Of a stretch of DNA of 64,000 nucleotides, positions 1-13,390 are shown in pieces (position 1 is the stretch's first letter; every line of letters begins with the position of its first letter). The position numbers were made by a program, and so were the translations under genes. The stretch covers positions 1,584,501-1,648,500 of the forward strand of contig NW_026731985.1 of the NCBI RefSeq assembly GCF_028476545.1, read 5' to 3'. The notes under the pieces were generated by a model. That model saw only the letters and a list, made by a program, of their open reading frames with translations, had not been told where the DNA came from and did no database searches. The DNA is from Physella acuta (lineage: Eukaryota; Mollusca; Gastropoda; Physidae).

Positions 1-750
1 AATAAGCTGTTTAGTATTAGCAGCTGAGTTTATTGTAGTTGAGAAAGTAAACAACTCACCAACAAATTGTGTGTACTACGAAAAAGTATAGCGTAGTTAA
101 AAAGGTAATATCTTAAGATTCCGTTTAGGTAATATCGTGTAATCATTGAAGTAAAAAAAAAAACAGAAAATATTCCAATTTAGACCAAGCGATCCAGTCT
201 TGAATCCAGATTCGAACACAAGACTTTGTGGTTAGCAGTCTAGCGCTCTACATATAGACCACGCCGTCCCATATTTTTTATTTGTACTAAATAAATATCT
301 TTTTATCACAATATAAAATTTTATAACCATGCTGGGGAATGACCTAAATAATCTGCCTAGGCAGTATCGTATAATCCTACAAAGAAATTATTTAAAACGA
401 GCCGACCCGCGGCGTATCATACGACACTATTTAGCTGTTTTATTTTCTACTTTTCAGTACTTCATAGTCAGTGAATTCGACACTACCCTCCCTTCCACCC
501 CCCCCCCCCAATGAAAGCAGTCGTCCGTGACAATGAAAAGATCAAGCAGAACTTGTTATTACCTCCTATTAGTTTCAAATCGTTTGAAAGCTAAATTATC
601 TGCCCCTAATAGCCGGCTCTGCGGGGTGAACCTTAGCTCACCAGAATAGTGGGGGTGGGGGTGGTAGCTATATGCCTAGAGAGCAGGGGAGTAACGGCGT
701 GCATTTACGTGGTGTCTCGCATGATCCACATGAAGAGAATTATATATATG
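1..750. other. Upstream AT-rich non-coding DNA with SINE relics
   Basis: No gene is seen. It contains a SINE head fragment, the first copy of a local duplication (178-405), and C-rich and G-rich homopolymer runs near 505 and 650. Confidence 0.6.
178..405 (-). repeat. SINE head fragment plus flank, copy 1 of a local duplication
   Basis: Reverse orientation tRNA-like head: CCAGATTCGAACACAAGAC and GTTAGCAGTCTAGCGCTCTA correspond to B-box-like and A-box-like parts of a tRNA-derived SINE. The sequence on its right (GTACTAAATAAATAT.. ATGCTGGGGAATGACCT) recurs at 900-1020 in the same order after another SINE head, so SINE and flank were duplicated together. Confidence 0.6.
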
Positions 751-892
751 TATACTTTACTTTCCCCAACGTGAATTTGGTACCTTTTAGAGCTCGGTGG
801 ACTAAAGGACGTTCCGTTGACTTGAATCCAGGTACGAACTCGAGACTTTGTTATCAGTCTAGCGCTCTACCGCTAGGCCACGCCGTCCCGTA
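745..892 (-). repeat. tRNA-derived SINE, partial, reverse orientation
   Basis: Reverse complement of the family seen at 17622: ACTTTCCCCAACGTGAATT, AGCTCGGTGGACTAAAGGAC, CAGGTACGAACTCGAGAC and CAGTCTAGCGCTCTACCGCT are the expected blocks. The tail is missing. Confidence 0.7.
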
Positions 893-1020
893 TCTTTTGA
901 TTGTACTAAAGAAATATGTTTCGATCATAATATATTATCTTATAATCATGCTGGGGAATGACCTGAATAACCTACCATAGCAGTATCTTAAAATTTTATT
1001 TAGAAATTATTTAAAATAAT
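808..1020. repeat. Copy 2 of local duplication (SINE head plus flank)
   Basis: Shares order and sequence with 178-405, including ATGCTGGGGAATGACCT and AGAAATTATTTAAAA, with many substitutions, so the duplication is not recent. Confidence 0.55.
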
Positions 1021-1025
1021 GCTAA

Positions 1026-2250
1026 GGCAATATCTTGCTATCCTTATAGTATCTATGATCCTTTCAGTGCAACATAATTATGGATATTTAAATCGTTCAT
1101 TATCTTAGGATCTCTTTGGCAAACATCAGATGCTATTTATAAGGCGACCGAACTTGAACATTACAGATAAATATCAAACGATAGTTTAGTTTTTCAATGT
1201 TTATTTTACTCTCATAATACAATATGTTGTTTAAAAAGATAGATCTAGATACATAATGTAATTACTAACTAAAGAATTGACGTTGTTTGTAAGGGGTGGG
1301 GGGGTAGTGGTGAGGCAAAATTGTCTAGTTAGTCAGACTGTTCAAGTTAACTGAAATGACGCAAAGACAAAATTCTCAAAAACAAGACAAAAAATGTTAT
1401 ATAACATTTTTTTGGTTATATTACAGAACATGTTGAACAATTAAAAAATTGCATTACATAACGTGACGTTGCACTGACGAAAAATTAAGTAGCATTATGT
1501 AGCCTATATAATTTTAAGTGATTATTAAACAGGGTCCTCTATTTACTGTTTTAATTTTAACTTATTTTTCATGGCTTTTGTAACATTTATTTTCTCGTTT
1601 TCTAGTGTTTTCTGGTGCTGTGTGTGATTTAATTTCTCTTGTATAATTTCTGTCCTTATAATCCGTCCACCAAAACCAAATGTGAAAACCTCCCCCGGCT
1701 CACAAATGCCACATGTTTAACAACATTTTAGTTTGGATAAAAATTCATTTTAACATTTAAAATAAAAAATTCGAATTGCAAAATGAAATAATTTAAGAAA
1801 ACAAAAACAGTGCTCGTGTTGTTTTCAAACCGTTTTAAAAACTTACTATTAAATTTCGCACCCCGAAATTTTATTTTTTCTCTTTCAAACCCCAAAAGTT
1901 TTGAGCACTTTAGTTCGTTCGCAATTGTCCATTGGATTTGATCTGATGCAGTGTTTATTCTCAAGTGTGTGTGTGTGGGGGGGGGGGGGGCTGAAGGACA
2001 GAGAGAGATGTGAGAAAGGATGTGGGGTGGGGGAGGAGGGAATAAAGATTCTGGCAATTATTTTTTATCCGGTGACCGGTTTCAAAAACAGAAAATTGCC
2101 GTGAAAATTGTTCCTGAGATTTCGCGAATACGACGAGGGATGTTTTTTTTTAGCGGCTATCGCAGAAAATGTCATTAAAGTTGGAATCTCGCGTGAAATG
2201 TGTTGATGAACCCGTACATGTGTGGCTAGGGATGGGCGTTTCATTGTTCT
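1026..2250. other. AT-rich non-coding stretch
   Basis: Nothing gene-like is seen. There is a GT/G-run near 1965-1990 and no recognisable repeat family. Confidence 0.5.
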
Positions 2251-2257
2251 CAAGACA

Positions 2258-2556
2258 TTCAAACCCCATAGTTTTTGTTTAAGACATTAAAATATCACAG
2301 TTTTTTTCTTTACAAGACAATAAAACCCCATAGTTTTTGTTTAAGATATCAAAACCCCATAGTTTTTGTTCAAGATATAAAAACCCCATAGTTTTTGTTC
2401 AAGACATTCAAACCCCATAGTTTTTGTTCAAGACATTAAGACCCCATAGTTTTTGTTTAAGACATTCAAACCCCATCGTTTTTTTTCCAAGACATTCAAA
2501 CCCCATAGTTTTTGTTTAAGACATTCAAACCCCATAGTTTTTGTTCAAGACATTCT
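2258..2556. repeat. Minisatellite, about 29-30 bp x 10
   Basis: Unit close to CAAGACATTCAAACCCCATA followed by GTTTTTGTT. Copies differ by a few substitutions. Confidence 0.9.
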
Positions 2557-3238
2557 ATGCTATAGCCTACTTTGTATCACTATTGAGTGAAATGCAATAA
2601 CTAATGCTTGTCTTGTGTTCGTCACCTTCAGAATTCTCGACACCCCCTCCCCCCCCCCCTCACTACCCTTTCTTCTGACCAAAAAAAAACTCAGTAAATA
2701 TTACTACTGCATGATGATGGAGCAAGTTATAATTTTTATAGGTCCTGACTTGGTTGCGAGGAAGGTAAAGAGATACTGAAGAGATACTGAAAAGATACTT
2801 TGTTTAGTTGCGAAGAAAAGATACTTTGTATAACAAAACAGTGGATGAAGGAAGCTCACTATTATGTTGCCAAATGACAAAGTTCTGTGAGAAAAGTTCC
2901 CTACATGCAATGTATGCCTACATTCAAGCAAAGAGCGTTAAGCAAAACATTTTAATATTTGGGAAATTCCGATCTATATAAACTAGGAACAATCGCCACA
3001 GGAGTATTAAACACATACAAAAAAAATCTATTTTTATTCTTGGCAATGTTTTTGTTTTTCTTAGAGGGACATCAAAGGGGGGGGGGGGTGCTTATACCCT
3101 GGGGTTTTTGTCAAGGATTTTGTCTCCAGTGTTTCCTGTCGGTGGGGGTGGCGGGGGGGGGGGGTTCACGACACGTGTTACAAGAGTAATCTAGGGCCAG
3201 TAGATAAGGCATGTCTGGCATAGACTTTAATCCTAGAG

Positions 3239-3475
3239 CAAGCTAATAGCAGCAACGTGCTCTTTGAGAGGAGCCAACAATAGCAATGTGGTCTTTGAGA
3301 GGAGTAAATAGCAGCAACGTGATCTTTGAGAGGATTAAATAGCAGCAACGTGATCTTTGAGAGAAGTAAATAGCAGCAACGTGATCTTTGAGAGGAGTTA
3401 ACAACAGCAACGTAATTTTAGAGAAGAGTAACAATGGGAACATGATCTTTGAGAGCAGCTAACAACAGCCACAAC
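3239..3475. repeat. Minisatellite, about 30 bp x 8
   Basis: Unit close to TAGCAGCAACGTGATCTTTG then AGAGGAGTAAA, with variable ends. Confidence 0.9.
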
Positions 3476-3479
3476 AAGA

Positions 3480-4660
3480 TTTCAAAAACAAATCAACAAG
3501 TTCATTTATTATTTAAGTAAATCAATATTTCTCGAACACAAATACACTTATAAAATATTTAAAAATGAAAATTTAATGTTTATGCCGCTTTGACATTGAT
3601 TAAATCTTTCATTCTACCAGAAGCCTAGAAGAGAAAAAACAACTTTGAAACAGCATTAAAAATGATCGCCACCCTACAAAGCCACATTCCAATTATATGG
3701 ACCCTTCCATCAAGTTCATCCATCTTAAGCGGCTCCTCCATGATAAAAACTTGTTTTTGCTTCTTGTCAACTTTGATTCAAGAAAATTCTGGCAAGCGAT
3801 TTAAAGAAACTTTATTTTGGCGACAAAAGGAATATTCGCTTTGGCTCGTTGACAACTTGGCACGTCAGAGGCCAGCTTTAGTTAAATGGAATTTTTATAA
3901 AAATCTGGCCAATTTTTGATGCAGTTCATTGAGTAGGATGAACGGAGAAAAATATTTTAATATGTTAATACCTTTCAAAAAATTTGTTTTAATAAAGACG
4001 ATATTTTAACATACATTTGTACAATATTCAATTTTATAGTTTTCATTATTTCTTGTCTTTGATGTAGCTCTTAGATGCAATGTGTTAAAATCTCGTGACT
4101 ACATTCTTTACGGTATAAAACAAAGGATATAAATAGTTCAGTGTTCACAAGGGTATGATTGACATTATTGATCCCTCCCTCCTACCCCCCCCCCCCCCCT
4201 CCCCTACACTTGTGTCAATCAAACTCTATTGGAGGATTTACCTTGCTGTGACGTAATGGCATTAGTCTGGAACTAAAGTAGGTTAGATGCATGAGTTCAT
4301 TCCTGAGGACAGTAGAACCTGTTATTTTTAGATATGTGCTCAGATGTGTTATAGATAGAATTGACAAGTGTAGAGGTATGTATAAGATAGATTTGATATA
4401 TGTAAGAATTAGTAGAAGATAGATTTTACATGTAGTATGATTTGTTATGGATAGATTTGACGTTCTAAAGTTGATAAGGATAGATTACATGTGTTATGAT
4501 TTGTTAAAGTTAGATTTGATATGAATTGGTATTTGTTAAAATCGTGTAAGCTTGTGTTATGACTTGCAATTTGCCAGTCATAGTTAATAGTTAATAGCCA
4601 TTTTATTCAACAGTTTGGTTAGGTGCTTTACTTGGCATATTAACCAAACATAGTCATATA
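3480..4660. other. AT-rich non-coding stretch
   Basis: No supported gene. A short open frame at 3662-3919 is not recognised and has no supporting context. A C-run lies at about 4186-4198. Degenerate TAGATTTGATATG-like repeats occupy 4320-4560. Confidence 0.5.
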
Positions 4661-4667
4661 TATCTAA

Positions 4668-4880
4668 AAATGCTATACTGCTAACCCGAAAGTCTCGAGT
4701 TCGGATCCCGGGCTCGAGTCTGAACGTCCATAAGTCCACAAGGGTCTGATGGGTATTTAACTCACGTTAGGGAAAAAGAGCGGCTGGGCATAGCGCTGAT
4801 CACGCAATTCCCGTTGGGTAATTAAAACAGATAAACTCTGTTTCATCTACCCTATGTGCCCATGTGTCCGGGAAAAGATG
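4668..4880 (+). repeat. tRNA-derived SINE
   Basis: Head CTGCTAACCCGAAAGTCTCG then AGTTCGGATCCC (B-box-like), body GGGTATTTAACTCACGTTAG and GGCTGGGCATAGCGCTGATC, tail TTCATCTACCCTATGTGCCC. Same family as 11025, 17622, 37547 and 39091. Confidence 0.8.
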
Positions 4881-5445
4881 TTAATATAGTCCCATTAGCC
4901 ACACTTAGCTAGATTGGCTAAATAGGCGTATTAGCCCAACATAACCAGATTAGCCCAACATAACCAGATTAGCTAAACCAGATTAGCTAATCAATCTGAT
5001 AATTAAAAAATAGACATCAGACATCCTTACCAACACGAATGATTTCATCTCGACCTTACAATGTTTCTCCTATTACCCCCCCCCCCTAGGTTTGCGTCCA
5101 CCCCCAACAGACGACATGTCCCCGCCATCTTTTATTACCTATCACCCGGACCCCCAGTTCCAGAACTTCTCACTGTTCTCGGGGCTTCTAGAATTCTCTC
5201 CCAGAAAACTTATAAATTTCTCCACTTTGACCAACTAAAAAAAAAGTAATTGAATTGAGTTCTAGTTTGTGGTCCAAGCTGTCGGGAAACTTTGAGGGAA
5301 CTGCCAATCAGATTCTTAGTTCACTTACGTCAGTACCACGTGATCTAGACGACAGAGGTGCGTATAGCTGGGTCGTTCCTGAATGTTCTTTAAAACCTAT
5401 AGATATATTTATAATGCAGTTAATAAGTGTCCACCTATATTTGGA

Positions 5446-5447
<2 letters not shown>

Positions 5448-5523
<76 letters not shown>
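5448..5523. repeat. (AT)n microsatellite
   Basis: About 75 bp of uninterrupted AT dinucleotides. Confidence 0.98.
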
Positions 5524-5527
<4 letters not shown>

Positions 5528-5649
5528 GTAGCCTAAATCAATAACATGAAAATTCATTTACAGTACAATGCAAACTATAAAACATGTCTACGTCTTAAAA
5601 TGTGTGGAGTCAGCGACTTTTGAAGAGAAAAATCAATCGGTATCTTTTG

Positions 5650-5945
5650 TCTGATAGGTTAGCTAAAGAATTTGATATTAGCTAGACTAGCTGATCTAGC
5701 TGATGGACTATTTATTATTAGCTATACTAGTTCTTGTACTAGCTGTTGTTAGCCAGACTAGCTGATGGGCTAGTTATACTTGCTTTTGGACTAGCTAATG
5801 AGGCAAAGTTAGCTGTTATTAACTAGACTAGCTTATGTTATTCGTTAGATTAGCTCCGGAATTAGCTATTTTTAGCTAATAGCTATTTATTATTAGCTAT
5901 TTTTAGCTAGAACAGCAGACAGATTAGCTGTGGCTAGCTAGACGA
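5650..5945. repeat. Degenerate AGCTAGACTAGCT repeat
   Basis: Many spaced copies of TAGCTAGACTAGCTGA and TTATTAGCTA motifs. The period is irregular. Confidence 0.65.
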
Positions 5946-6293
5946 GCAGTTCACAACATTGCGTGCTCTCCTGGACGTCCGTTCACCTGGTGCGTGGGAT
6001 GACAAATTAAGAGAAGTCCGTTGAGCATGTAATTCATGTTTTTGTCTCCGCCATCTCTCGCTTGATTCATCTTTTGGCAACACTCGCAGTGCGCACTTTT
6101 CTCACAGCTGTAAACATGAACATCAGCTTTAAGGACTTTCTCTCACTATTTTTTAATATAGAGATCGCTTCACGTTATTAGAAGTTTACACTGTTAAGTG
6201 AAAATTGTCCATCTTTTATTAATAAATTACTGAAAAACGATAAGTGGAAGGAGGGGTGGGGTGGGGGGTTCGACTGTTGGTAGTCATGCTGAC

Positions 6294-6522
6294 CAGTGTT
6301 TCTTCCAGACTTTTTTCTTCGGGGGGGGGGGGGGGGGGGGCACTTGAAATTTTCGGGGGGGGGGGGCGGTAGACTTTCTTCGGGGGGGGGGGGGGGGGCG
6401 GGGGGCGGACACTGCTAAAAGTATATATTTTCTATATAAATTATATAAATTTCATTTCGTCCGGGGGGGGGGGGGGTAAAAATTTTTCGGGGGGGCTTAA
6501 GAGATGCCTGGAAGAAACTCTG
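6294..6522. mobile_element. hAT-type MITE, full length, with 8-bp target duplication
   Basis: Terminal inverted repeats CAGTGTTTCTTCCAGAC and (right end) GCCTGGAAGAAACTCTG. The flanks are an exact 8-bp duplication ATGCTGAC (6286-6293 and 6523-6530), which is the hAT hallmark. The interior has no ORF and is dominated by long G-runs and GTATATATTTTCTATATAAA. Confidence 0.9.
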
Positions 6523-6925
6523 ATGCTGACTATTAGTGTTGTGGGGGGGGGGGGCTGTTTATATATAGACTGTGACTGCCGCGAAACTTTATGTGTATCC
6601 TGGTACAATGAGTGACTCTTGCAGTTGCTGGGGGCCAGTTTTCTCTTCGGCTTGATATGACGCCCTAAGCTATACGAAACACGACCTAGATCTATATCAA
6701 ACAAGTATATAAAATACATTTTAATACTTTTTTATGTCCCAAAAATGATAAAGTAAAGACAATGTTCTTTTTTTATTGGTAAAATAGTCGGTCATTTAAC
6801 TGTTTTGAAATAAATTCTTGACAGACTTCACCCCCCCTCCCCCCCAACCCCATTATTACTTTTTGGGCTCTAAGAACCTGGGACACATAAAACATATACA
6901 ATAGAATAGTGCATTAGTTTATAGT

Positions 6926-6942
6926 ATGTATATATATATATG

Positions 6943-6990
<48 letters not shown>
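6926..6990. repeat. (TA)n microsatellite
   Basis: Interrupted TA dinucleotide run with TATG interruptions. Confidence 0.95.
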
Positions 6991-6992
<2 letters not shown>

Positions 6993-7699
6993 CTGTACCC
7001 CATAGTGACCCCAAACTACTACTCCTGTATACCCCACATATTGACCCCAAACTACCACCACTGTGTACCCCCAGAGCGACCCCAATCTACCACTCCAAGC
7101 ACTGATAAACGGTTGGAGAGATCAATAGTCCTTGAACTTAGGTCAAAAGTGAATTACAAAATCGAAGCCGGAGCTTACGAAATTATTTAATGTCCAGTTG
7201 ATAGGGTTGGAAGAATTTATTGTGCCGCTGTAAGTGCGTGTGTAAGCTCTGCTGTAAGATCTGCTGTAAGCGCTGGTGTAAGTTCACTGTTTGGGCCTAT
7301 GCTGACAGCCAGCTATGTAAAGTGACAAGTCTAAAAGTTGTCAAGTTTAGACTTCTGACATTTATTGGTGGGACCTGAACAATACTGGCATGAAATTTTA
7401 TTGAACTCGGCTAGACAAGACCAACATGGGTTTGATCTCGATAGCTTTGATAGCTGAGTTTGATTTGAAGATAGCCAAACACTGTCTAGTTTGAGCTATA
7501 GGGTAGGTCTAGTTAGGTTTCGATCGTTTTTATTGGTTTTAAATAGTTTTAATAAGTTTTTAGTTAAGTTAAGCTAGTTTAGTTTTGTCTAGTAAGACTT
7601 AGTTAGATTTAGTTTGGTTTTAAAAAAAGTTTTGGTTAGGTTTAATTATTCATACATGTTCGGTTAGGTTTATTTAGCATTAGATTGGTTTAGTTTTTT

Positions 7700-8420
<721 letters not shown>

Positions 8421-9064
8421 TTTTCAAATTTACATTTAATGAGTTTTATTTAGATTTAGTTAATTTTAGAATGCAGTTTTTTTCAAAGTAGTTCTGTAAG
8501 TCGTTCTTTATTTCTTCACATATTTTTATTATTTTTTATTTCCGTTTCGGTTGTGATGATACTTTTTTGTGTTTAAAGTCATTTTTTTGTTTTTTTGTTA
8601 TTATTTTTGTGTTTTGTTAATATATATATATAAATTTATTTGTTTCTTTTATGACGATTTTTGTGAAAATTGTTTCATAAAAATCTTTGTATAGATTTTT
8701 CTGCGATATGGTGCCTGTATATTTTGTGTGATTGGTTTTTTAGTATTTTTGTTTGTAGATATCTGTGTGAGTCGAGTAAATGTGGGGAGCTGTGAGAGGT
8801 GTGTGCGTGTGGAAACTGTGAGTGGGGTGTGTGTGGGAGATGTGAGTGGGGTATAAAACTTTCAAGTAGTCCCTCAAGTTTTTTATCGCTACCCACAAGT
8901 ACCATGACATGGGGGGGGGGGGGGGGGACTTAAGTTATCGATTCTATCAGTATGTCCTTGAGTTCGAACTGCTATTTTTATGACGGGTCGTGTGGTTTGT
9001 TTAGTCCAACCTGTGGATTGTAAATAATAGTCACGTGATTATGTCTGAGCTCAACGTCTCACTG

Positions 9065-9355
9065 TGGACACCAATCAGGATTTATGTGGGGGGGGGGGTG
9101 GTGGTGGGGGGGGGGTGAAAGTAAACTTTAGTCATTCATATGGTCAGCTGTTATATCAGGATTTATGGGGGGGGGGGGGCGGCGGGAAGTAAACACTTTG
9201 GTCATTCATATGGTCAGGATTTACGTGGTGGGGGTGGGGGGTGGGGGGGTGAAAGTGAACTTTGGTCATTCATATGGTCAGTTGTTATATCAGAATTTAG
9301 GGGGGGGGGGGGGTAAAAGTAAACTTTAGTTATTCATATGGTCAGCTGTTATGAG
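9065..9355. repeat. Tandem repeat, about 70-85 bp x 4, with G-runs
   Basis: Four units of the form CAGGATTTATG, a long G-run, GAAAGTAAACTTT, then GGTCATTCATATGGTCAG. Length differences are mostly in the G-runs. Confidence 0.85.
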
Positions 9356-9864
9356 CAACCCATCTTTTATATTAGGGAAATAAATATTTCAATCTACTGA
9401 AATAAAATTCAGAAACTTTACGTAGGGTGATTAAAGGGTTAACATAAAGAGACCGGTTAGGTTGAATACAGGGTTAACACATACATTTCACGTAGGTTGA
9501 TTAAAGGGTTAAAATAGAAATATATCGCGTTGGTTTATCAGAGGATTAAGCATTTAGAAGCACTTTTATTATCCAATGTAAACAGAAAAAAAAAACCGGT
9601 TATAACTTCGATTGTGCGACGGCTTCGGTTACCCAAGTATTATTTGATTAACTATCACTCCTCTAATCCATCTTTCAGTAATTGGCGATATTGTCAGGCG
9701 ATCTCGCATTTTGTTAAATAATTATCATAAGTCATGTAATTAGTCAAATCAAGACAGGTGTTAAGACAAATGATCAAGTCTTCGTATAATTGATAGGTGA
9801 CCATTATGACGAACATAGTCGACAGATAATTTATATTAGTCCCGTGTGGAACCATTATTACTAA

Positions 9865-10086
9865 CAGTGTTTCTTCCAGACTTTTTTTTCCGGGGAGGGG
9901 AGGGGGGGTAGAGACACTTGAAATTTTTTTTGGGGTGGGGGGTGGACTAAAATATGTCCGGGAGGGGGGGGGGGGGCGGACACTGTTAAAAGTATTTATT
10001 TTCTATATTAATTCCATTTTGTTCCTAGGGGGGGGGGGGAGTGGGGGGCGGTAGACTTTCCGAAGATATGTCTGGAAGAAACTCTG
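9865..10086. mobile_element. hAT-type MITE, full length
   Basis: Same termini and G-run interior as 6294-6522. The flanks ATTACTAA (9857-9864) and ATTACGAA (10087-10094) match 7 of 8, consistent with an older 8-bp target duplication. Confidence 0.88.
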
Positions 10087-10094
10087 ATTACGAA

Positions 10095-11020
10095 TTACGA
10101 ACGAAGAAGAGTGTGGAGCCATATGACGAACGTAGTCGACAGATATTTATATCATTCCCCATCTGGAATCGCTAGGAATTTGTTCTTGTAAGCTGTGAAT
10201 TGGCCCTGGAGAATCCCCTTATTGGAAGCTACCTAGGAACTAATCAGCCACCTCAAGCCTCATCCCTATGGCCGGGATTTCCAGTTTCATCAGAATTTAT
10301 TAATTTATTATTGTAATTACCAACTCAGGTGATTTGTATTCGGGGACCGGCGAGATTTTAATACCGCCCTTACTTCGATTGCAACAATATTTAATCAACT
10401 TTTACAGCCGGCCTAGCGGTGTCAATCAATGGCCTGCAATCACTACTGTAATTGCCGGAAATTTCCGGTCGTATTAGTACAGGGCTGTTGTACAGTACAA
10501 GGCTGACCGGCATGTTTCGGCACTTTCTGCTACGTTAGGCTTAACATAAAGGTTAATGTGAATGTGGCGCATGAAGCCGTTGTTGCTGGTTTAATGGCCG
10601 CGAGGGATGGCGTCGTTAGCCGGATGCCGGCAGGTTGTTGTTGTGTTTGTAAACTTAAGCTGGAGGTTAGGGTTGGGGTTAGTGCAGGGGCGACATCCGT
10701 TGAAGGTGTAAAAGATAATACGTCGCACTTTGATACCCGGGTGTGCTTTTGTACAGGTGAGCTGTGGACATCAATGCTGAGTTTCTGTAGGGGTGGGTTG
10801 GTCATTAATGTCATTTTGCTCTATCGGTGGGTTGGTCATTAATGGTCTACCACTTTATAATTGTTTTTTTTATTAATGCCCTACCACTATATATGTAACA
10901 TATCCTGAATGCCCTCCTAAAATCATAGAGTGATGTCTTAACTCAGTGTTAAACTGGTTTAACGTCTCATGTTATCGCGCTTTATTTCACATTTGAACAA
11001 CCCCTTCACCGAAGTCAATA
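10095..11020. other. Largely unique non-coding DNA
   Basis: No gene is recognised. Two antiparallel open frames of 94 codons at 10530-10842 overlap each other and look like chance. Paired GTCGACAGATA blocks at 9819 and 10135 suggest a small duplication around the MITE. Confidence 0.45.
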
Positions 11021-11024
11021 CACG

Positions 11025-11245
11025 TCTCCGTATGTTTAGAGGACACGCATACCTCACCAGTACACCCGGAAGTCTCCAGTTCAAATCCAGGTTCACTACC
11101 GTAGAGCGTCCCTGAGTCCATCCAGCTCTGATCGGTACCCGACTTACGTTAGGGAAAGTAAAATCGGCCGGGTACAGTGCGAACCTCACTTCTTCATATG
11201 CCGAGGTCACAGAAACAAGTGAACTCTACTTCACTTAGGGGAACT
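11025..11245 (+). repeat. tRNA-derived SINE, diverged
   Basis: CCCGGAAGTCTCCAGTTCAA, CCAGCTCTGATCGGTACCCG, ACTTACGTTAGGGAAAGTAA and GAACTCTACTTCAC follow the family order with substitutions. Confidence 0.7.
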
Positions 11246-12084
11246 TTACTTTTACACACATCCACACCAACTTGGTACATTTCCAGTATACACATTCGCA
11301 TCAACGTGTACACACATACCTCTCAAGTACACATTTCCACATCAACTTGTACACATACACCTCGCCAGTACTCACACACCAACATACAGGCTCCTACTTC
11401 ACAAAAAAAGTGTGCATGAGGTAATGCCATCACCGCCTGTATCAAAGCATGTCTGATCCCCATATTCATCACGTATGATATTTCTCAATTTATCGTGTGC
11501 ACGGCTGATCCGTTTATACCTAAAATAGAGATAAACCCCTGATCTCGGGACGACCAGAATTTCTCGTTAATCCGTTTTAAATCTGATTACCGGTGCATCT
11601 TTTATCTCTTCATCCTATAATGGCACATTTGACGAAATGTCGATCATTTAGTGCCGTTTATCTACAGCCCAGAAAAATGTCCCTCTGGTTGAGCAAAACG
11701 TCGATAGATATAAATTTCCAGCTTATCGAAATGTGTCTACGATAAAAATTAAATGCCAAAAAAAAAACGTGCACCAAATTAAAAATATCCGGCTTAGTAA
11801 CCGTCCATCTAACTAACATATCCGATCTAAAACATTGTTAGGACCTGGCTCAATTTCAAATTACCAGTCCGATGTGAATATCAATTTCAACACTGTCTGT
11901 TTGATGTCAATATCCGACAAATTCATTCGCCTGATCTCACGGAAAAAAACGGCTAAATGAAATATCCGTCGTATACAAATTTCCGACCTTTCCGTGTAAT
12001 GTTACATCAAAGTCACCTAGTAATGATATATCTACGTGAAGTTGTATTAGCTGGCCATTCATTCACTCACAAACACATACATAA

Positions 12085-12340
<256 letters not shown>

Positions 12341-12343
<3 letters not shown>

Positions 12344-13390
12344 AATATATAAAGCTCAGTTCTGTATGTAATGCAAATGTTTGTCGCTGGTCTTGATGAA
12401 TTTAAGTGTTAGAAAATTATCGTGCGCATATGTCTAAATTTATGAGCTAAAAAATTGCTATTGAAAGTGTTGGGAAATAATTTTCATTTTTCAAATTATA
12501 GTAACTATTGTCGGCATGTTCATTAAACACAAGTTTTAAAAATAATATCATCTTTTACAAAAATTCTAATTATGTCTTTATTTAGTCCTATAGCACTTAC
12601 TTCCCTTTGATAAATTAGGGAAAACACAATTACTTCCCTTTATAAAACCATTGCATTAGTCGAAAATAATTTACTTTTTAATTACTTTGTTTTGGTGTTG
12701 GGAAAAAAAATAATTACATAATTAGCGGGGATTGATCAAGTGCAAATGTTGTAGGTATTTTACGGATAAGCTTGGAGTATTATAATTTTTCATTAAATTG
12801 AAACAGGCGCGTTCGTTTAAGTGAGTGCAAAAGACTATGAATAAGTTGGGGTACTATAGTCGTTCATTAAGCTAAAACAGGTGATTCCGCCCAGGGCGTT
12901 TATGTTCGCGTTAGTGTTTTCTTTGTGTTTAGGTGGGTTTGCGTTAGTGGTTGCGTTTTGATTTGGTTCGTTTTTGTTCTTTCTTTTTTCGCTTTTGTTT
13001 GTGTTTTTTTCTTTGGGTTTGTATTTGTGTTTTTGGTTGGTTTTGCGTTTGGATTTGGTTTATTTTCGTTTGCTTTTTCGTTTTTTTTTTGTTGGTATTG
13101 GTGTTTGTGGTTGGATTTGTTGTTAGGTTTTTGTTTTCGTTTGCTTTTTTGTTTGTTTTTTCTTTGTGTTTGTATTGGTGTTTGTGGTTGTGGTTGGGTT
13201 TGTTGTTAGGTTTTTGTTTTCGTTTGTATTTGTAATTGTGTTAGCGTTATGTTTGCGTTTTGTTGTTTTGGTTGGTTGTGGTTTGGGTGGGCAATGCCGG
13301 GTTTATGATGATTACTAAACACACAGGTAATGGTCTTTAACAGAAAGGTTTTTCACAGAAGCCAGAGCAGGGCCTGGCCGGGACGGCTAG
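12341..13390 (+). mobile_element. Non-autonomous Helitron, copy 1
   Basis: 5' end TCTAATATATAAAGCTCAGT directly after an A of an (AT)n run, and 3' end GGCCGGGACGGCTAG directly before T. This is the A^T target rule, TC start and CTAG end of Helitrons, with a GCCG/CGGC mini-hairpin next to the end. There is no target duplication and no rolling-circle Rep or helicase frame. The interior has a long T/G-rich minisatellite (GTTTGTGTTT.. TTCGTTTG). The second copy at 18856 defines both ends. Confidence 0.82.

Noticed and set aside
12925-13235. Hydrophobic 94-codon frames in the Helitron (and 147 codons at 19897-20340)
   Set aside because: T/G-rich repeat gives Phe/Val/Cys/Leu strings in two frames. 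No conserved motif.
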